Under the pieces are notes generated by a model. The model did not search any database. It was not told the origin of the DNA and was given only the letters and a program-made list of their open reading frames with translations. Of a DNA stretch of 25,651 nt, positions 13,621 to 20,396 are shown in pieces; within the stretch, counting starts at the first letter, position 1, and the number at the start of each line of letters is the position of its first letter. The translations under genes were made by a program, and so were the position numbers. The stretch lies in contig JAZRAA010000008.1 in NCBI GenBank assembly GCA_045634325.1, forward strand, positions 1 through 25,651. Reading direction: 5' to 3'. Source of the stretch: URNF01 sp045634325 (GTDB lineage Bacteria; Bacillota; Clostridia; Oscillospirales; Acutalibacteraceae).

Positions 13621-15135
13621 ATGAAAAAATATATCGCCATTTGTGTTGCGGTGATGCTGCTGTGCACGGCGTTTGGTTCGGTTGCTGTTTTGGCAAATAC
13701 CACTGATGTCGCCGATGCCACTACAACTGTTGCCGATACGGCTGTTGGCACTGCAACTACCGATGCGGTTGTTACTACTACAACGGTTACGATCACCGAA
13801 GCAGTTGATCTCTCCACGACTGACGAGCAGGCGACGGTTACAACGTCTGCTACGACAACCGAAGTTGTTCCGGCGGGAAAACCCAATGAGAAAACCGCTT
13901 TGGAAACCAAATTGATGATTTTGGAAAAAGACGGTAAAATTGCAGCGCGGTTAGCAACTGCGGCGGGCGTGCCGGTTGCAGGTGTTCCGGTGTCGGTGCA
14001 AATCGGCTCTACCAAAATGCCTGCCGTTACCACCGATGCGCAAGGATATGCTGTTTTTTCGTATGCGTTTCCGCAAGATAACACGTACATTTATTGCTAT
14101 ACGGCGTTGACGTTGGTGGGCAATACGTCATACAAAGCCGCCGCAGCCGCAGTGGGAAAACAGGGCGGTAACGATACGACTACCTCTCAAACAGAGGGTA
14201 CTACTGACGGTGCTGCCACAACCGCTGCTACCACCCTCGCTACCACTGTCAGCACACAACAAGCAACCACTGTCAAAAAGACACAGGATGCTGAAAAATT
14301 GACTGTGTATACCGCTACCGGCACGACCGGCAAAGAGGGAACACATGTATTGTTGGATTTTTCCTTTGACAGCGGTGTTTTGAACGCTTTTAAGATGGAA
14401 CAAAACGCATTTACCAAAGCTGCTAAATTGTTGTTGACGCCGGATTGTTATACCAAGATGATGGCGGAAACAAACGGGGCTTTGACCATGTCAGTGAGCA
14501 CTTTGGATATCACGGTGACCGATGAACAAATCGCTGCTGCCATGGCCGAGGACGTGGTGTTATCGTCGGATGACGCTGCCGATGTTGAGCGGATTGTTTT
14601 GGATTTGTCTTTACAGAGATATAACACACAAACGGCGGTATTTTCCGACGTGTCTAACGTTGCGCAAGGGGATTATGTTATCCAGTTGCCGATTCCGCAA
14701 TCGATGCGTTCCGCACAGACGATTGCGGTGGCGGCTGCGACGGTAGACGGCATTTCCAAACCGGTATATGCTCATATTTCCAAGGATGGATTTTTCCGAT
14801 TTGAAACCACCACTCCCGTAGGGGCCATCGTCGTTTTGGGCATGAAAGGAAGCGTTCCGGGTGCTTGGACGGGTCACGCGGTAGGATGGGCGATTACCCT
14901 TTTTGTCATTGGATTGCTTTGCATCGTTGGTGCTGTGTTGTTATACGTGCGGTATGTGCGTCGTCCTAAGGCAAAAAAGTCCGAAGCCGCGGCTGATGAG
15001 TCTGAACAGATCGACGTCGCGGCAATGCCCATGATGGAAATGCCGTTTGAACAACCGGATGTTTTCGACATGGATATGGATGCACCAACCCCTTTGCAAG
15101 AACGCAAAACTCCCGATATTGATATTCCGTTATAA
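13621..15135 (+). CDS. Exported Thr-rich membrane-anchored protein with Ig-like domain
   Basis: A 504-residue protein of unknown function with clear surface-protein architecture. Residues 1-25 form a signal peptide (MKKYIAICVAVMLLCTAFGS..., cut likely after VAVLA). A Thr/Ala/Val-rich stretch follows to about 85. An Ig-like/invasin-like domain lies around 95-180 (AGVPVAGVPVSVQIG, TTDAQGYAVFSYAF). A second Thr-rich linker (about 182-225) leads to a beta-rich domain (about 225-415). One membrane helix (about 425-447, GWAITLFVIGLLCIVGAVLL) precedes RRPKAKK and an acidic cytoplasmic tail rich in Met and Asp. It is a type I membrane protein with no LPXTG motif. ATG 13621 is preferred over GTG 13609, which abuts the ribosome site AGGAAG. 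A monocistronic unit closed by a strong terminator. Confidence 0.85.
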   Translation: MKKYIAICVAVMLLCTAFGSVAVLANTTDVADATTTVADTAVGTATTDAVVTTTTVTITEAVDLSTTDEQATVTTSATTTEVVPAGKPNEKTALETKLMILEKDGKIAARLATAAGVPVAGVPVSVQIGSTKMPAVTTDAQGYAVFSYAFPQDNTYIYCYTALTLVGNTSYKAAAAAVGKQGGNDTTTSQTEGTTDGAATTAATTLATTVSTQQATTVKKTQDAEKLTVYTATGTTGKEGTHVLLDFSFDSGVLNAFKMEQNAFTKAAKLLLTPDCYTKMMAETNGALTMSVSTLDITVTDEQIAAAMAEDVVLSSDDAADVERIVLDLSLQRYNTQTAVFSDVSNVAQGDYVIQLPIPQSMRSAQTIAVAAATVDGISKPVYAHISKDGFFRFETTTPVGAIVVLGMKGSVPGAWTGHAVGWAITLFVIGLLCIVGAVLLYVRYVRRPKAKKSEAAADESEQIDVAAMPMMEMPFEQPDVFDMDMDAPTPLQERKTPDIDIPL

Positions 15136-15140
15136 ACGAT

Positions 15141-15179
15141 AAAACGCTACGCAGTCAACAGACTGCGTAGCGTTTTTTT
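15141..15179 (+). terminator. Strong intrinsic terminator
   Basis: A perfect 16-bp stem (AAAACGCTACGCAGTC at 15141-15156, complement at 15161-15176) with loop AACA and seven T residues. It begins 5 bases after the preceding stop. Confidence 0.93.
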
Positions 15180-15236
15180 ATGAAAAGATTTTTAAAAACT
15201 TACAAAAAACGCCTTTCTTTTTCTCTTGTGGTGTGG

Positions 15237-15242
15237 TATAAT
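15237..15242 (+). promoter_or_regulatory. -10 box of the small-protein gene
   Basis: A perfect TATAAT at 15237-15242. The hexamer 17 bases upstream is TTTCTT (15214-15219), a weak -35. The start would be near 15249, about 25 bases before the gene. Confidence 0.55.
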
Positions 15243-15273
15243 CGGTGCATCTTGAACAAAGAGGGTGAAACGC

Positions 15274-15552
15274 TTGGAAAATGGTGCGTTTGCATATCCG
15301 AAAGTGTATTATTTCCAACAGGGAAATCCGTACACCGGCAGTTATAAAGAACTGAATTATAAAATTGTGCCGCAAAAAGATACGGGGGAATTGTTGGTAA
15401 CGGTGTGGTACGGTTTGTTTTGCAGTACGGTTGCTCAGCCTGTGGCGCAACAGTGTTTTCCTATGACGGAACAAGGCTTGGAACAAAGTCGCCAATACTT
15501 GTGGGAGGCCTATTGTGCTTATCGTCGCGAGCAGGTGGCATGCACAAATTGA
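15274..15552 (+). CDS. Small conserved-looking protein of unknown function
   Basis: A cytoplasmic protein of 92 residues starting at TTG 15274, 7 bases after GAGGGTG. The alternative GTG at 15265 would overlap that ribosome site. The sequence opens MENGAFAYPKVYYFQQGNPY and continues TGSYKELNYKIVPQ, LLVTVWYGLFC, PMTEQGLEQSRQYL. It appears to be one compact beta-rich domain followed by a helix, rich in Tyr and Gln, with no signal peptide. It resembles small clostridial hypothetical proteins, but I cannot assign a family. It lies between a strong terminator and tRNA-Gly, with its own -10 box. Confidence 0.7.
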   Translation: MENGAFAYPKVYYFQQGNPYTGSYKELNYKIVPQKDTGELLVTVWYGLFCSTVAQPVAQQCFPMTEQGLEQSRQYLWEAYCAYRREQVACTN

Positions 15553-15555
15553 CCC

Positions 15556-15584
15556 TTGCAATTCGCCGTTGGTTATGATAGAAT
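15556..15584 (+). promoter_or_regulatory. Promoter of tRNA-Gly
   Basis: TTGCAA (15556-15561), 17 bases, TAGAAT (15579-15584). Transcription would start near 15591, about 10 bases before the tRNA. Confidence 0.6.
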
Positions 15585-15600
15585 GGTCAACGGTAAACGC

Positions 15601-15674
15601 GCGGGAGTAGTTCAGTGGTAGAACGTCAGCTTCCCAAGCTGAATATGCGGGTTCGATTCCCGTCTTCCGCTCCA
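15601..15674 (+). tRNA. tRNA-Gly (anticodon CCC)
   Basis: A 74-base cloverleaf with encoded CCA. Acceptor strands GCGGGAG and CTTCCGC pair with one G-U. The D-arm contains GTTCAGTGGTAGAAC. The anticodon stem TCAGC/GCTGA encloses TTCCCAA, so the anticodon is CCC (reads GGG). The T-arm has GGGTTCGATTCCC. Start and end are set by the acceptor pairing and CCA. Confidence 0.95.
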
Positions 15675-15678
15675 GCCG

Positions 15679-15720
15679 AGAGCCTTAACACGCACTTCGC
15701 GTGGCTGAGGTTCTTTTTTT
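15679..15720 (+). terminator. Terminator of tRNA-Gly
   Basis: A hairpin whose inner stem is CACGC/GCGTG around ACTTC, extended by imperfect pairing of GAGCCTTAA with CTGAGGTTC, followed by seven T residues. It begins 5 bases after the tRNA CCA. Confidence 0.8.
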
Positions 15721-15768
15721 ATGTTTTCTTATCTCGCGTTCAAAACTCGTTATGTCTTATAAGGTCAC

Positions 15769-15796
15769 ATCCTAACCGAAAGGTTAGGATTTTTTA
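15769..15796 (+). terminator. Second terminator before the peptide/envelope operon
   Basis: ATCCTAACC (15769-15777) and GGTTAGGAT (15782-15790) form a perfect 9-bp stem with a GAAA tetraloop and TTTTT. Only about 48 bases separate it from the tRNA terminator. It either backs that terminator up or ends an unrecognised short transcript, and it insulates the following operon. Confidence 0.85.
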
Positions 15797-15809
15797 TTAT
15801 CGATTTTCA

Positions 15810-15838
15810 TTGACAATTTGTGATAACATATATATAAT
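15810..15838 (+). promoter_or_regulatory. Consensus sigma-A promoter of the eight-gene operon
   Basis: TTGACA (15810-15815), 17-base spacer, TATAAT (15833-15838): a full consensus match in an AT-rich context. The start near 15845 is about 34 bases before the first ATG. No other convincing promoter was found inside the operon. Confidence 0.88.
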
Positions 15839-15878
15839 AAATTATATATGTACTCTAAAATGTTGGGGAGGTGTGCGC

Positions 15879-16745
15879 ATGCAACGATTGTTGGTGGCGG
15901 GAGTGCCGATTGATATGACGATGAACGATGTCGCTTTTTTCAATGAACGCTATTCTGCGTATTTTGCATCCGCGGATGGCGACGCTGCTATGCGCATGAC
16001 TGTTTCCACTGCGGATAATATACAACCAACAGAGGGGAAAGAGCTGTTGCGGTTTCGTAATGTGACGGTGGTGGAATTGCCGGATGGCAAGCGTTGCCAT
16101 TACATGTACTACAAAAATCCCGACAGATTGTTTCAATCTTGTGTATATAAACCGGATTTTTCCGAAACCAACACTGTCGTTGCGCGAGACCAACTGGACG
16201 GTATGTCCGAAGGGGCTTGGGAGCACTCGTATGCGGGTTTTGATTTTGCTTGCCGATTGGCTGCTCTGGGCGGTGCGGTGTTGCACGGCTCGGCGATTGC
16301 CTATAAAGGACGTGGTGTGATTTTCTCTGCACCGTCCGGAACGGGGAAATCTACACATACGGGATTGTGGAAAAAATGTTTTGGTGACGATGTGGAGTAT
16401 ATCAACGACGATAAACCCGCTCTGCGCTTCGAAAAAGACGAAATCAGAATGTATGGTACGCCGTGGAGTGGTAAGACGAGTTTGAACCTCAACAAGCATG
16501 TGCCGTTGCATGCGGTGGTGTTTGTTACCCGTGGTGAGCACAATTCGTTGCGCCGCTTGGATTTTACCGAGAGTCTGTGTAATCTGCAATGGCAGGTGGT
16601 GCAGCCGTATCATGATGCCGAGATAGGCTCCGGAATAGCAGACCGTATGATAGAATTGGCACAGCGTGTGCCGGTGTATGTGATGACTTGCAATATGGAA
16701 GATGACGCCGCCTACACGGCGCGCAATGCTCTGTTCGGCGAATAA
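15879..16745 (+). CDS. HPr-kinase-like (HprK/PEPCK-type P-loop) protein
   Basis: A 288-residue cytoplasmic ATPase related to the HPr kinase/PEPCK fold. The N-terminal half (1-130) is variable. The C-terminal half carries VLHGSAIAYKGRGVIFSAPS (134-153) running into the P-loop PSGTGKST (152-159), then INDDKPAL with the metal/acid pair Asp177-Asp178, and GTPWSGKTSLN (193-203). In lasso-peptide and other RiPP loci, proteins of this type occur as peptide kinases or as accessory proteins of unproven activity; classical HprK phosphorylates HPr. Neither the HPr-binding context nor a ptsH gene is here. ATG 15879 has GGGGAGG at 15865-15871. It is the first gene of the operon, followed after 15 bases by the PqqD-like gene. 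That pairing points to peptide modification rather than sugar control. Confidence 0.85.
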   Translation: MQRLLVAGVPIDMTMNDVAFFNERYSAYFASADGDAAMRMTVSTADNIQPTEGKELLRFRNVTVVELPDGKRCHYMYYKNPDRLFQSCVYKPDFSETNTVVARDQLDGMSEGAWEHSYAGFDFACRLAALGGAVLHGSAIAYKGRGVIFSAPSGTGKSTHTGLWKKCFGDDVEYINDDKPALRFEKDEIRMYGTPWSGKTSLNLNKHVPLHAVVFVTRGEHNSLRRLDFTESLCNLQWQVVQPYHDAEIGSGIADRMIELAQRVPVYVMTCNMEDDAAYTARNALFGE

Positions 16746-16760
16746 AGGAGAATGTGCAGT

Positions 16761-17027
16761 ATGAAACTCAAAGAAGGATTTGTATTAAAAATTGTTGGAG
16801 AAAATTATATCGTGGTGCCGGTCGGTGCACAGACGGTGGATTTCCGTTGTATGATTACTTTGAACGAAACCGGTGCTTTCCTTTGGGAAAAACTTGCTAA
16901 AGAAAGTGATGCAAACGATTTGGTACAAGCATTGCTTGCAGAATATGATGTGACTGAAGAGCGCGCGGGACAAGACGTTGAAGCATTTATACGTGCACTG
17001 CGCGAAAACGGTCTTTTGGAGGAATAA
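16761..17027 (+). CDS. PqqD-family protein (RiPP recognition element)
   Basis: An 88-residue stand-alone PqqD-like domain. Such proteins are winged-helix peptide-binding modules (RRE) that capture the leader of a ribosomally made precursor peptide for modifying enzymes. Visible features are the N-terminal beta part (KEGFVLKIVGENYIVVPVG), the family phrase ITLNETGAFLWEKLAKE (about 32-48), and the helix-wing part ALLAEYDVTEERAGQDVEAF ending LRENGLLEE. Length is typical. AAGGAG at 16745-16750 precedes ATG 16761 by 10 bases. It lies between the HprK-like gene and the peptidase, the gene set seen in lasso and other RiPP loci. No precursor peptide gene could be found beside it. Confidence 0.92.
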   Translation: MKLKEGFVLKIVGENYIVVPVGAQTVDFRCMITLNETGAFLWEKLAKESDANDLVQALLAEYDVTEERAGQDVEAFIRALRENGLLEE

Positions 17028-17030
17028 ACC

Positions 17031-17525
17031 GTGGCACCTCAAGTTGTGCTCAGTAGTTTAGAAGAATTGTCACCGCTCATGGAGAGTTGTATTGCGCAAG
17101 GCTCGCAGGTAGTGTTGACCGTTACCGGTAACAGCATGTACCCGTTATTGTGCCATCGACGTGACCAGGTGATACTGCAAAAAGCGGAAAAGGCATCCTT
17201 GCAAATTGGTGATGTGCCGTTATACCGTCGTGCTAACGGGCAGTTTGTGTTGCATCGCATTGTGGATTTAGGTGCCACTTCATATACGCTTTGTGGAGAT
17301 GGACAGTGGAAAAAGGAATATGGGATACCGTGTTCTGCCGTGGTGGCGGTTGCGGCGGGCTTCTACCGCAAGGGGAAATATATTTCTTGTCAATCTTTCT
17401 GTTATCGACTGTATGTTAAATCATGGATAGCAATCTTGCCGTTGCGTCCGTTTATTTTGAAAGGAAGGCGGTTTGCTGCGCGCTTGGTACACAAGGCACG
17501 CAAACTGTTTGCTAAAAAGGTTTGA
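17031..17525 (+). CDS. S24/S26-type peptidase (signal-peptidase-like)
   Basis: A 164-residue protein with the signal peptidase/LexA-type catalytic fold. Box B reads TVTGNSMYPLL with Ser35 as likely nucleophile, followed by DQVILQKAE and LQIGDVPLYRRANGQFVLHR. Where bacterial leader peptidases have Lys, this protein has His75 (VLHRIVDL), and GDGQ (89-92) gives an Asp, as in the Ser-His type (SipW/SEC11-like). There is no N-terminal membrane anchor. A basic tail with a weakly hydrophobic stretch (WIAILPLRPFIL) may contact the membrane. The start is GTG 17031, 8 bases after TGGAGG. It lies 3 bases after the PqqD gene and almost overlaps the exporter, which suggests that it trims the exported peptide. 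Confidence 0.85.
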   Translation: MAPQVVLSSLEELSPLMESCIAQGSQVVLTVTGNSMYPLLCHRRDQVILQKAEKASLQIGDVPLYRRANGQFVLHRIVDLGATSYTLCGDGQWKKEYGIPCSAVVAVAAGFYRKGKYISCQSFCYRLYVKSWIAILPLRPFILKGRRFAARLVHKARKLFAKKV

Positions 17526-17527
17526 GT

Positions 17528-19180
17528 ATGAAACAAACAACAACGCACAATTGGATATGGCAAATTGCGCGGCGCTCGTTTGGCGGTATTGCGGTGCAAA
17601 CCTTGCTGGGTATGTTGATTTCACTGAGTTATGTGGCGTTTGCATTGGTGTCACAGCGCGTGGTGGACATGGCTACCGGACAAATGCAGGGTGATATGTG
17701 GACGCAAAGCGGCCTGCTTGTCGGTATCGTGTTGTTGCAGGCCGTGCTCGGTATTTGCAACCAGGTGTTACAAACGCATAACAGCACACGGGTTGAAATG
17801 CACATGAAGGAGCGGGTATTCACTGCGTTATATCGCAAGAAGTGGCAACAGGTGAGTACTTTCACTTCGGGTGACGTGTTGCATCGTTTGACGGGAGACG
17901 TTTCGGTGACCGCCGGTACGGTGGCGAGTCTCTTCCCGCATGTTGTATCTTTGTTTACACGTTTGATTGCCGCACTGGTCGTGTTGGTGATGATGGACAA
18001 GCTGTTTACGGTGGTGGCGCTGACGGCAGGTATTGTTTTGTTGGTGTTCAGCCGCATGTATGGCAGTAAAGTGAAAAAGATACATAAGCGTTGTCAGGAA
18101 TCGGAAGGCAAAACCCGTTTCTTCATGCAAGAGGGTATTGAAAACTGGACGGTGGTGCAGGCATTCCAAATGGTGCCGTTTGTGCGCCGTCGACTGGGCA
18201 AATTGCAATCTACCAACTATAAGCATCGTATGAAACGCAGTTGTATCAGTAGTTTTGCCAATATGGCGATATATTTGTTGTTTACCGGTTGTTATTATAT
18301 TGCGTTGGCATGGGGCGCTTGGCGCTTGTCTACCGGCGTGATTACTTTCGGTGCTTTGATGGCGTTTTTGCAGATTGTGCAGCAAGTGCAAACGCCGTTT
18401 AGGAGTATGTCGGGTGTTGTGCCGCAGTATTATAACATGCTTTCTTCTGCGGAACGTCTGATGGAACTGGAAAATTTGCCGGAAGAATCGCATGTTGCGA
18501 ATGTTCCTACCGCAAAATTCCGTAGTCTTAAAATGTCCAATGTAAGTTTTGCATATGACCGTGATACGGTGTTTGAAAACGCCTCCTTTACGGTGCGTGC
18601 AGGAGAATCGATTGCGGTTGTTGGGCATTCCGGTATTGGTAAAAGCACGTTGTTTAAAATGTTGCTTGGTTTCTTGGAGCCGGACAACGGCAGCGTGATA
18701 TGTGAAACCGATGCGGGTGACATACCGGTGGGTGCAGATACCAGACGGTATTTCTCGTATGTGCCGCAAGGAAATTTCTTGTTGTCGGGTACCATTAGAC
18801 AGAATTTGATGTTGTGTCGTGATGATGTCACCGACGAGGAAATTTGGAAAGCGATGGAGGTTGCGGAAATCGCGGACACTGTCCGTGAACTGCCGCAAGG
18901 TTTGGATACGGTGCTCGGCGAAAGAGGTATGGGTTTATCCGATGGACAATTGCAACGTTTGTCTATTGCGCGCGGCGTTTTATATGGTGCGCCGGTGCTG
19001 TTGTTGGATGAGGCGACCTCTGCGCTGGATGCTGAAACCGAACAGCGTGTTTTAGAAAATCTGTGCGCCTTATCGGACACGACTTGTATTTGCGTTTCTC
19101 ACCGCCCGGCTACCGCTGCCATCTGCGATCGTGTGTTGCATATGCAGGACGGTGGATTTGAGGAGGATTCGGTTGAATAA
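17528..19180 (+). CDS. ABC exporter (fused permease-ATPase)
   Basis: A 550-residue type I ABC exporter half-transporter. About six membrane segments lie in residues 20-290 (for example LLGMLISLSYVAFALVSQ, AALVVLVMMDKLFTVVAL and IYLLFTGCYYIALAWGAW). The ATPase domain (about 335-550) has Walker A GHSGIGKS (366-373), signature LSDGQ (470-474; Asp replaces the usual Gly, a common variant), Walker B LLLDEA with Glu495, and the H-switch SH (525). There is no C39 peptidase domain; the separate S24/S26 peptidase upstream may do the cleavage. ATG 17528 has AAAAGG 8 bases before it. A TTG at 17522 overlaps the peptidase stop and is less likely. In its context the cargo is probably a small modified peptide. 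Confidence 0.92.
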   Translation: MKQTTTHNWIWQIARRSFGGIAVQTLLGMLISLSYVAFALVSQRVVDMATGQMQGDMWTQSGLLVGIVLLQAVLGICNQVLQTHNSTRVEMHMKERVFTALYRKKWQQVSTFTSGDVLHRLTGDVSVTAGTVASLFPHVVSLFTRLIAALVVLVMMDKLFTVVALTAGIVLLVFSRMYGSKVKKIHKRCQESEGKTRFFMQEGIENWTVVQAFQMVPFVRRRLGKLQSTNYKHRMKRSCISSFANMAIYLLFTGCYYIALAWGAWRLSTGVITFGALMAFLQIVQQVQTPFRSMSGVVPQYYNMLSSAERLMELENLPEESHVANVPTAKFRSLKMSNVSFAYDRDTVFENASFTVRAGESIAVVGHSGIGKSTLFKMLLGFLEPDNGSVICETDAGDIPVGADTRRYFSYVPQGNFLLSGTIRQNLMLCRDDVTDEEIWKAMEVAEIADTVRELPQGLDTVLGERGMGLSDGQLQRLSIARGVLYGAPVLLLDEATSALDAETEQRVLENLCALSDTTCICVSHRPATAAICDRVLHMQDGGFEEDSVE

Positions 19181-19637
19181 GAAAAAAGTGGGACGCATTC
19201 TTCTGCTGGTGCTGATCATTGTCACGGTGCTGTTTATATTCAGCCATTCGATAGTGGGGAAAAGCACTTCGATTCATCAAAGCAGCACGGTGCGCGCGTT
19301 CTTGCAAAACATTTTCAATGCGATGGGCATACCGTGGCAACTCACGACACATGTCGTGCGGAAACTTGCACATTTTGCAGAGTTTTTTGTGCTGGGGCTG
19401 GAGCTCACGTGGTATCATTTGTGTGGGCACAAGCTCGGCAGAAGGGATATAGGCAGTATTGCTATCACGGTTTTTGCGGTGGGTTTTGCAGATGAAACTA
19501 TCCAGATATTTTCTGCGCGCGGACCGGGTATTGCCGATGTGTGGTTGGATATTGCCGGTGGCATGACCGGTATGTTGTTTGTGTTTGCGTTATACTATTT
19601 GGTAAATGTTTGCCGTCGAAAAGGCGGCTTTCGATAA
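19173..19637 (+). CDS. VanZ-like family membrane protein
   Basis: A 154-residue membrane protein of the VanZ-like family (the teicoplanin-resistance protein VanZ is the founder; most relatives have unknown roles in the cell envelope). Membrane segments are seen at about 9-24 (LLLVLIIVTVLFIFSH), 70-85, 97-110 and 130-148. Family motifs RKLAHFAEFFVLGLEL (about 63-78) and FADETIQIFSARGPGIADVW (about 108-127), followed by LDIAGG, are complete. Translation probably begins at TTG 19173, 6 bases after AGGAGG (19161-19166) and overlapping the exporter gene by 8 bases. The ATG codons upstream would demand a much longer overlap. It is translationally coupled to the exporter, and a resistance role is not implied. 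Confidence 0.88.
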   Translation: MNKKKVGRILLLVLIIVTVLFIFSHSIVGKSTSIHQSSTVRAFLQNIFNAMGIPWQLTTHVVRKLAHFAEFFVLGLELTWYHLCGHKLGRRDIGSIAITVFAVGFADETIQIFSARGPGIADVWLDIAGGMTGMLFVFALYYLVNVCRRKGGFR

Positions 19638-19679
19638 AAACAGTTTTAAATTTTTGACAAAAATGTGGAGGCGTTTGAT

Positions 19680-20396
19680 ATGCAGCAGTTTGATGTACGG
19701 GTTATATGCGGATTACTGTTATCTAAATGGAAAATGCTGTTGATATTTGCCGTGATTGGTGCCGTTCTCTTGGGCGCGGCGGCGAATTTTCTGATGGAGG
19801 AACAATATTCCACCAGTGTGTACATGTATGTATCCAGTTTGACGGATGCTATGCAGGATGCGGGGGATAACATCTCCTATAACAACTTGCTTGCGGCGGA
19901 ATGGTTGTCGTTGACATACGTGGATGTGTTGAAAAATTTCTCTACCATTGAAAAAATATTACCCAATTTGAGCCGCTCTGTAACGGCTCAGGAGGTTGGG
20001 GATATGATTTCGTTGTCCAGTATTGAAAGCACGGCAATGATGCGTATTCGCGTGGTTGCAGATGATCCCAATTTTGCGGCAGAGGTATGTAACGCTCTGG
20101 CGGATATAGCCCCCACCGTTTTGAATGACGTCGTATCCGCCGGCTCCATTAAGGTTATCGGTAAGGCTTCGCCTGGTGCAAAGATTTCCCCGAACGTGCC
20201 GCGCATGACAATGCTGGGATTCGTGCTTGGGGCGGGTGCAGCGGCAGGCTATGTCATTTTACGATATTTGACCGATAAAACCATTAAAACCACAGCCGCC
20301 CTCAAAGAGAATTTGAACGTTCCGGTGTTGGGCGTTGTACCGCATTTTGAACAACCTATCAGACCGCGTGAAAAGGGGGATGAAAAACATGCGTAA
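19680..20396 (+). CDS. Wzz/CapA-type polysaccharide co-polymerase (CpsC/YveK-like)
   Basis: A 238-residue membrane protein of the Wzz chain-length-determinant type, as in CpsC, CapA and YveK. In Firmicutes it partners a separate tyrosine kinase and controls export or length of surface polysaccharide. The first membrane helix is at about 19-37 (LLIFAVIGAVLLGAAANF), an extracytoplasmic domain spans about 38-170 (YSTSVYMYVSS, NNLLAAEWLSLTYVDVLK), and the second helix (about 180-197, MTMLGFVLGAGAAAGYVI) follows the proline-containing segment SPNVPRM. A short cytoplasmic tail ends in charged residues and would activate the kinase. TGGAGG lies 9 bases before ATG 19680. The VanZ-like gene ends 42 bases upstream, and the kinase gene overlaps by 8 bases. 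Confidence 0.92.
   Translation: MQQFDVRVICGLLLSKWKMLLIFAVIGAVLLGAAANFLMEEQYSTSVYMYVSSLTDAMQDAGDNISYNNLLAAEWLSLTYVDVLKNFSTIEKILPNLSRSVTAQEVGDMISLSSIESTAMMRIRVVADDPNFAAEVCNALADIAPTVLNDVVSAGSIKVIGKASPGAKISPNVPRMTMLGFVLGAGAAAGYVILRYLTDKTIKTTAALKENLNVPVLGVVPHFEQPIRPREKGDEKHA

Noticed and set aside
15274..15552. The 92-residue protein as RiPP precursor for the downstream module
   Set aside because: It is a compact folded-looking domain without a leader/core layout, and it is separated from the module by a tRNA and two terminators.
15721..15762. 13-codon frame starting ATG 15721 as precursor peptide
   Set aside because: No ribosome site, lies right after the tRNA terminator T-run, and the peptide has no leader/core features.
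17828..18898. Long minus-strand reading frame opposite the ABC exporter (356 codons)
   Set aside because: Low-complexity His/Arg/Thr composition and no ribosome site; it mirrors the exporter codons.
19173..19637. VanZ-like gene as glycopeptide-resistance determinant
   Set aside because: Only the widespread VanZ-like family is supported; no vanA/H/X/R/S genes are present.
19655..19682. TTGACA before the Wzz-type gene as an internal promoter
   Set aside because: Seventeen bases downstream is GATATG, which overlaps the start codon; the ribosome site would lie in the promoter spacer. It cannot drive this gene.
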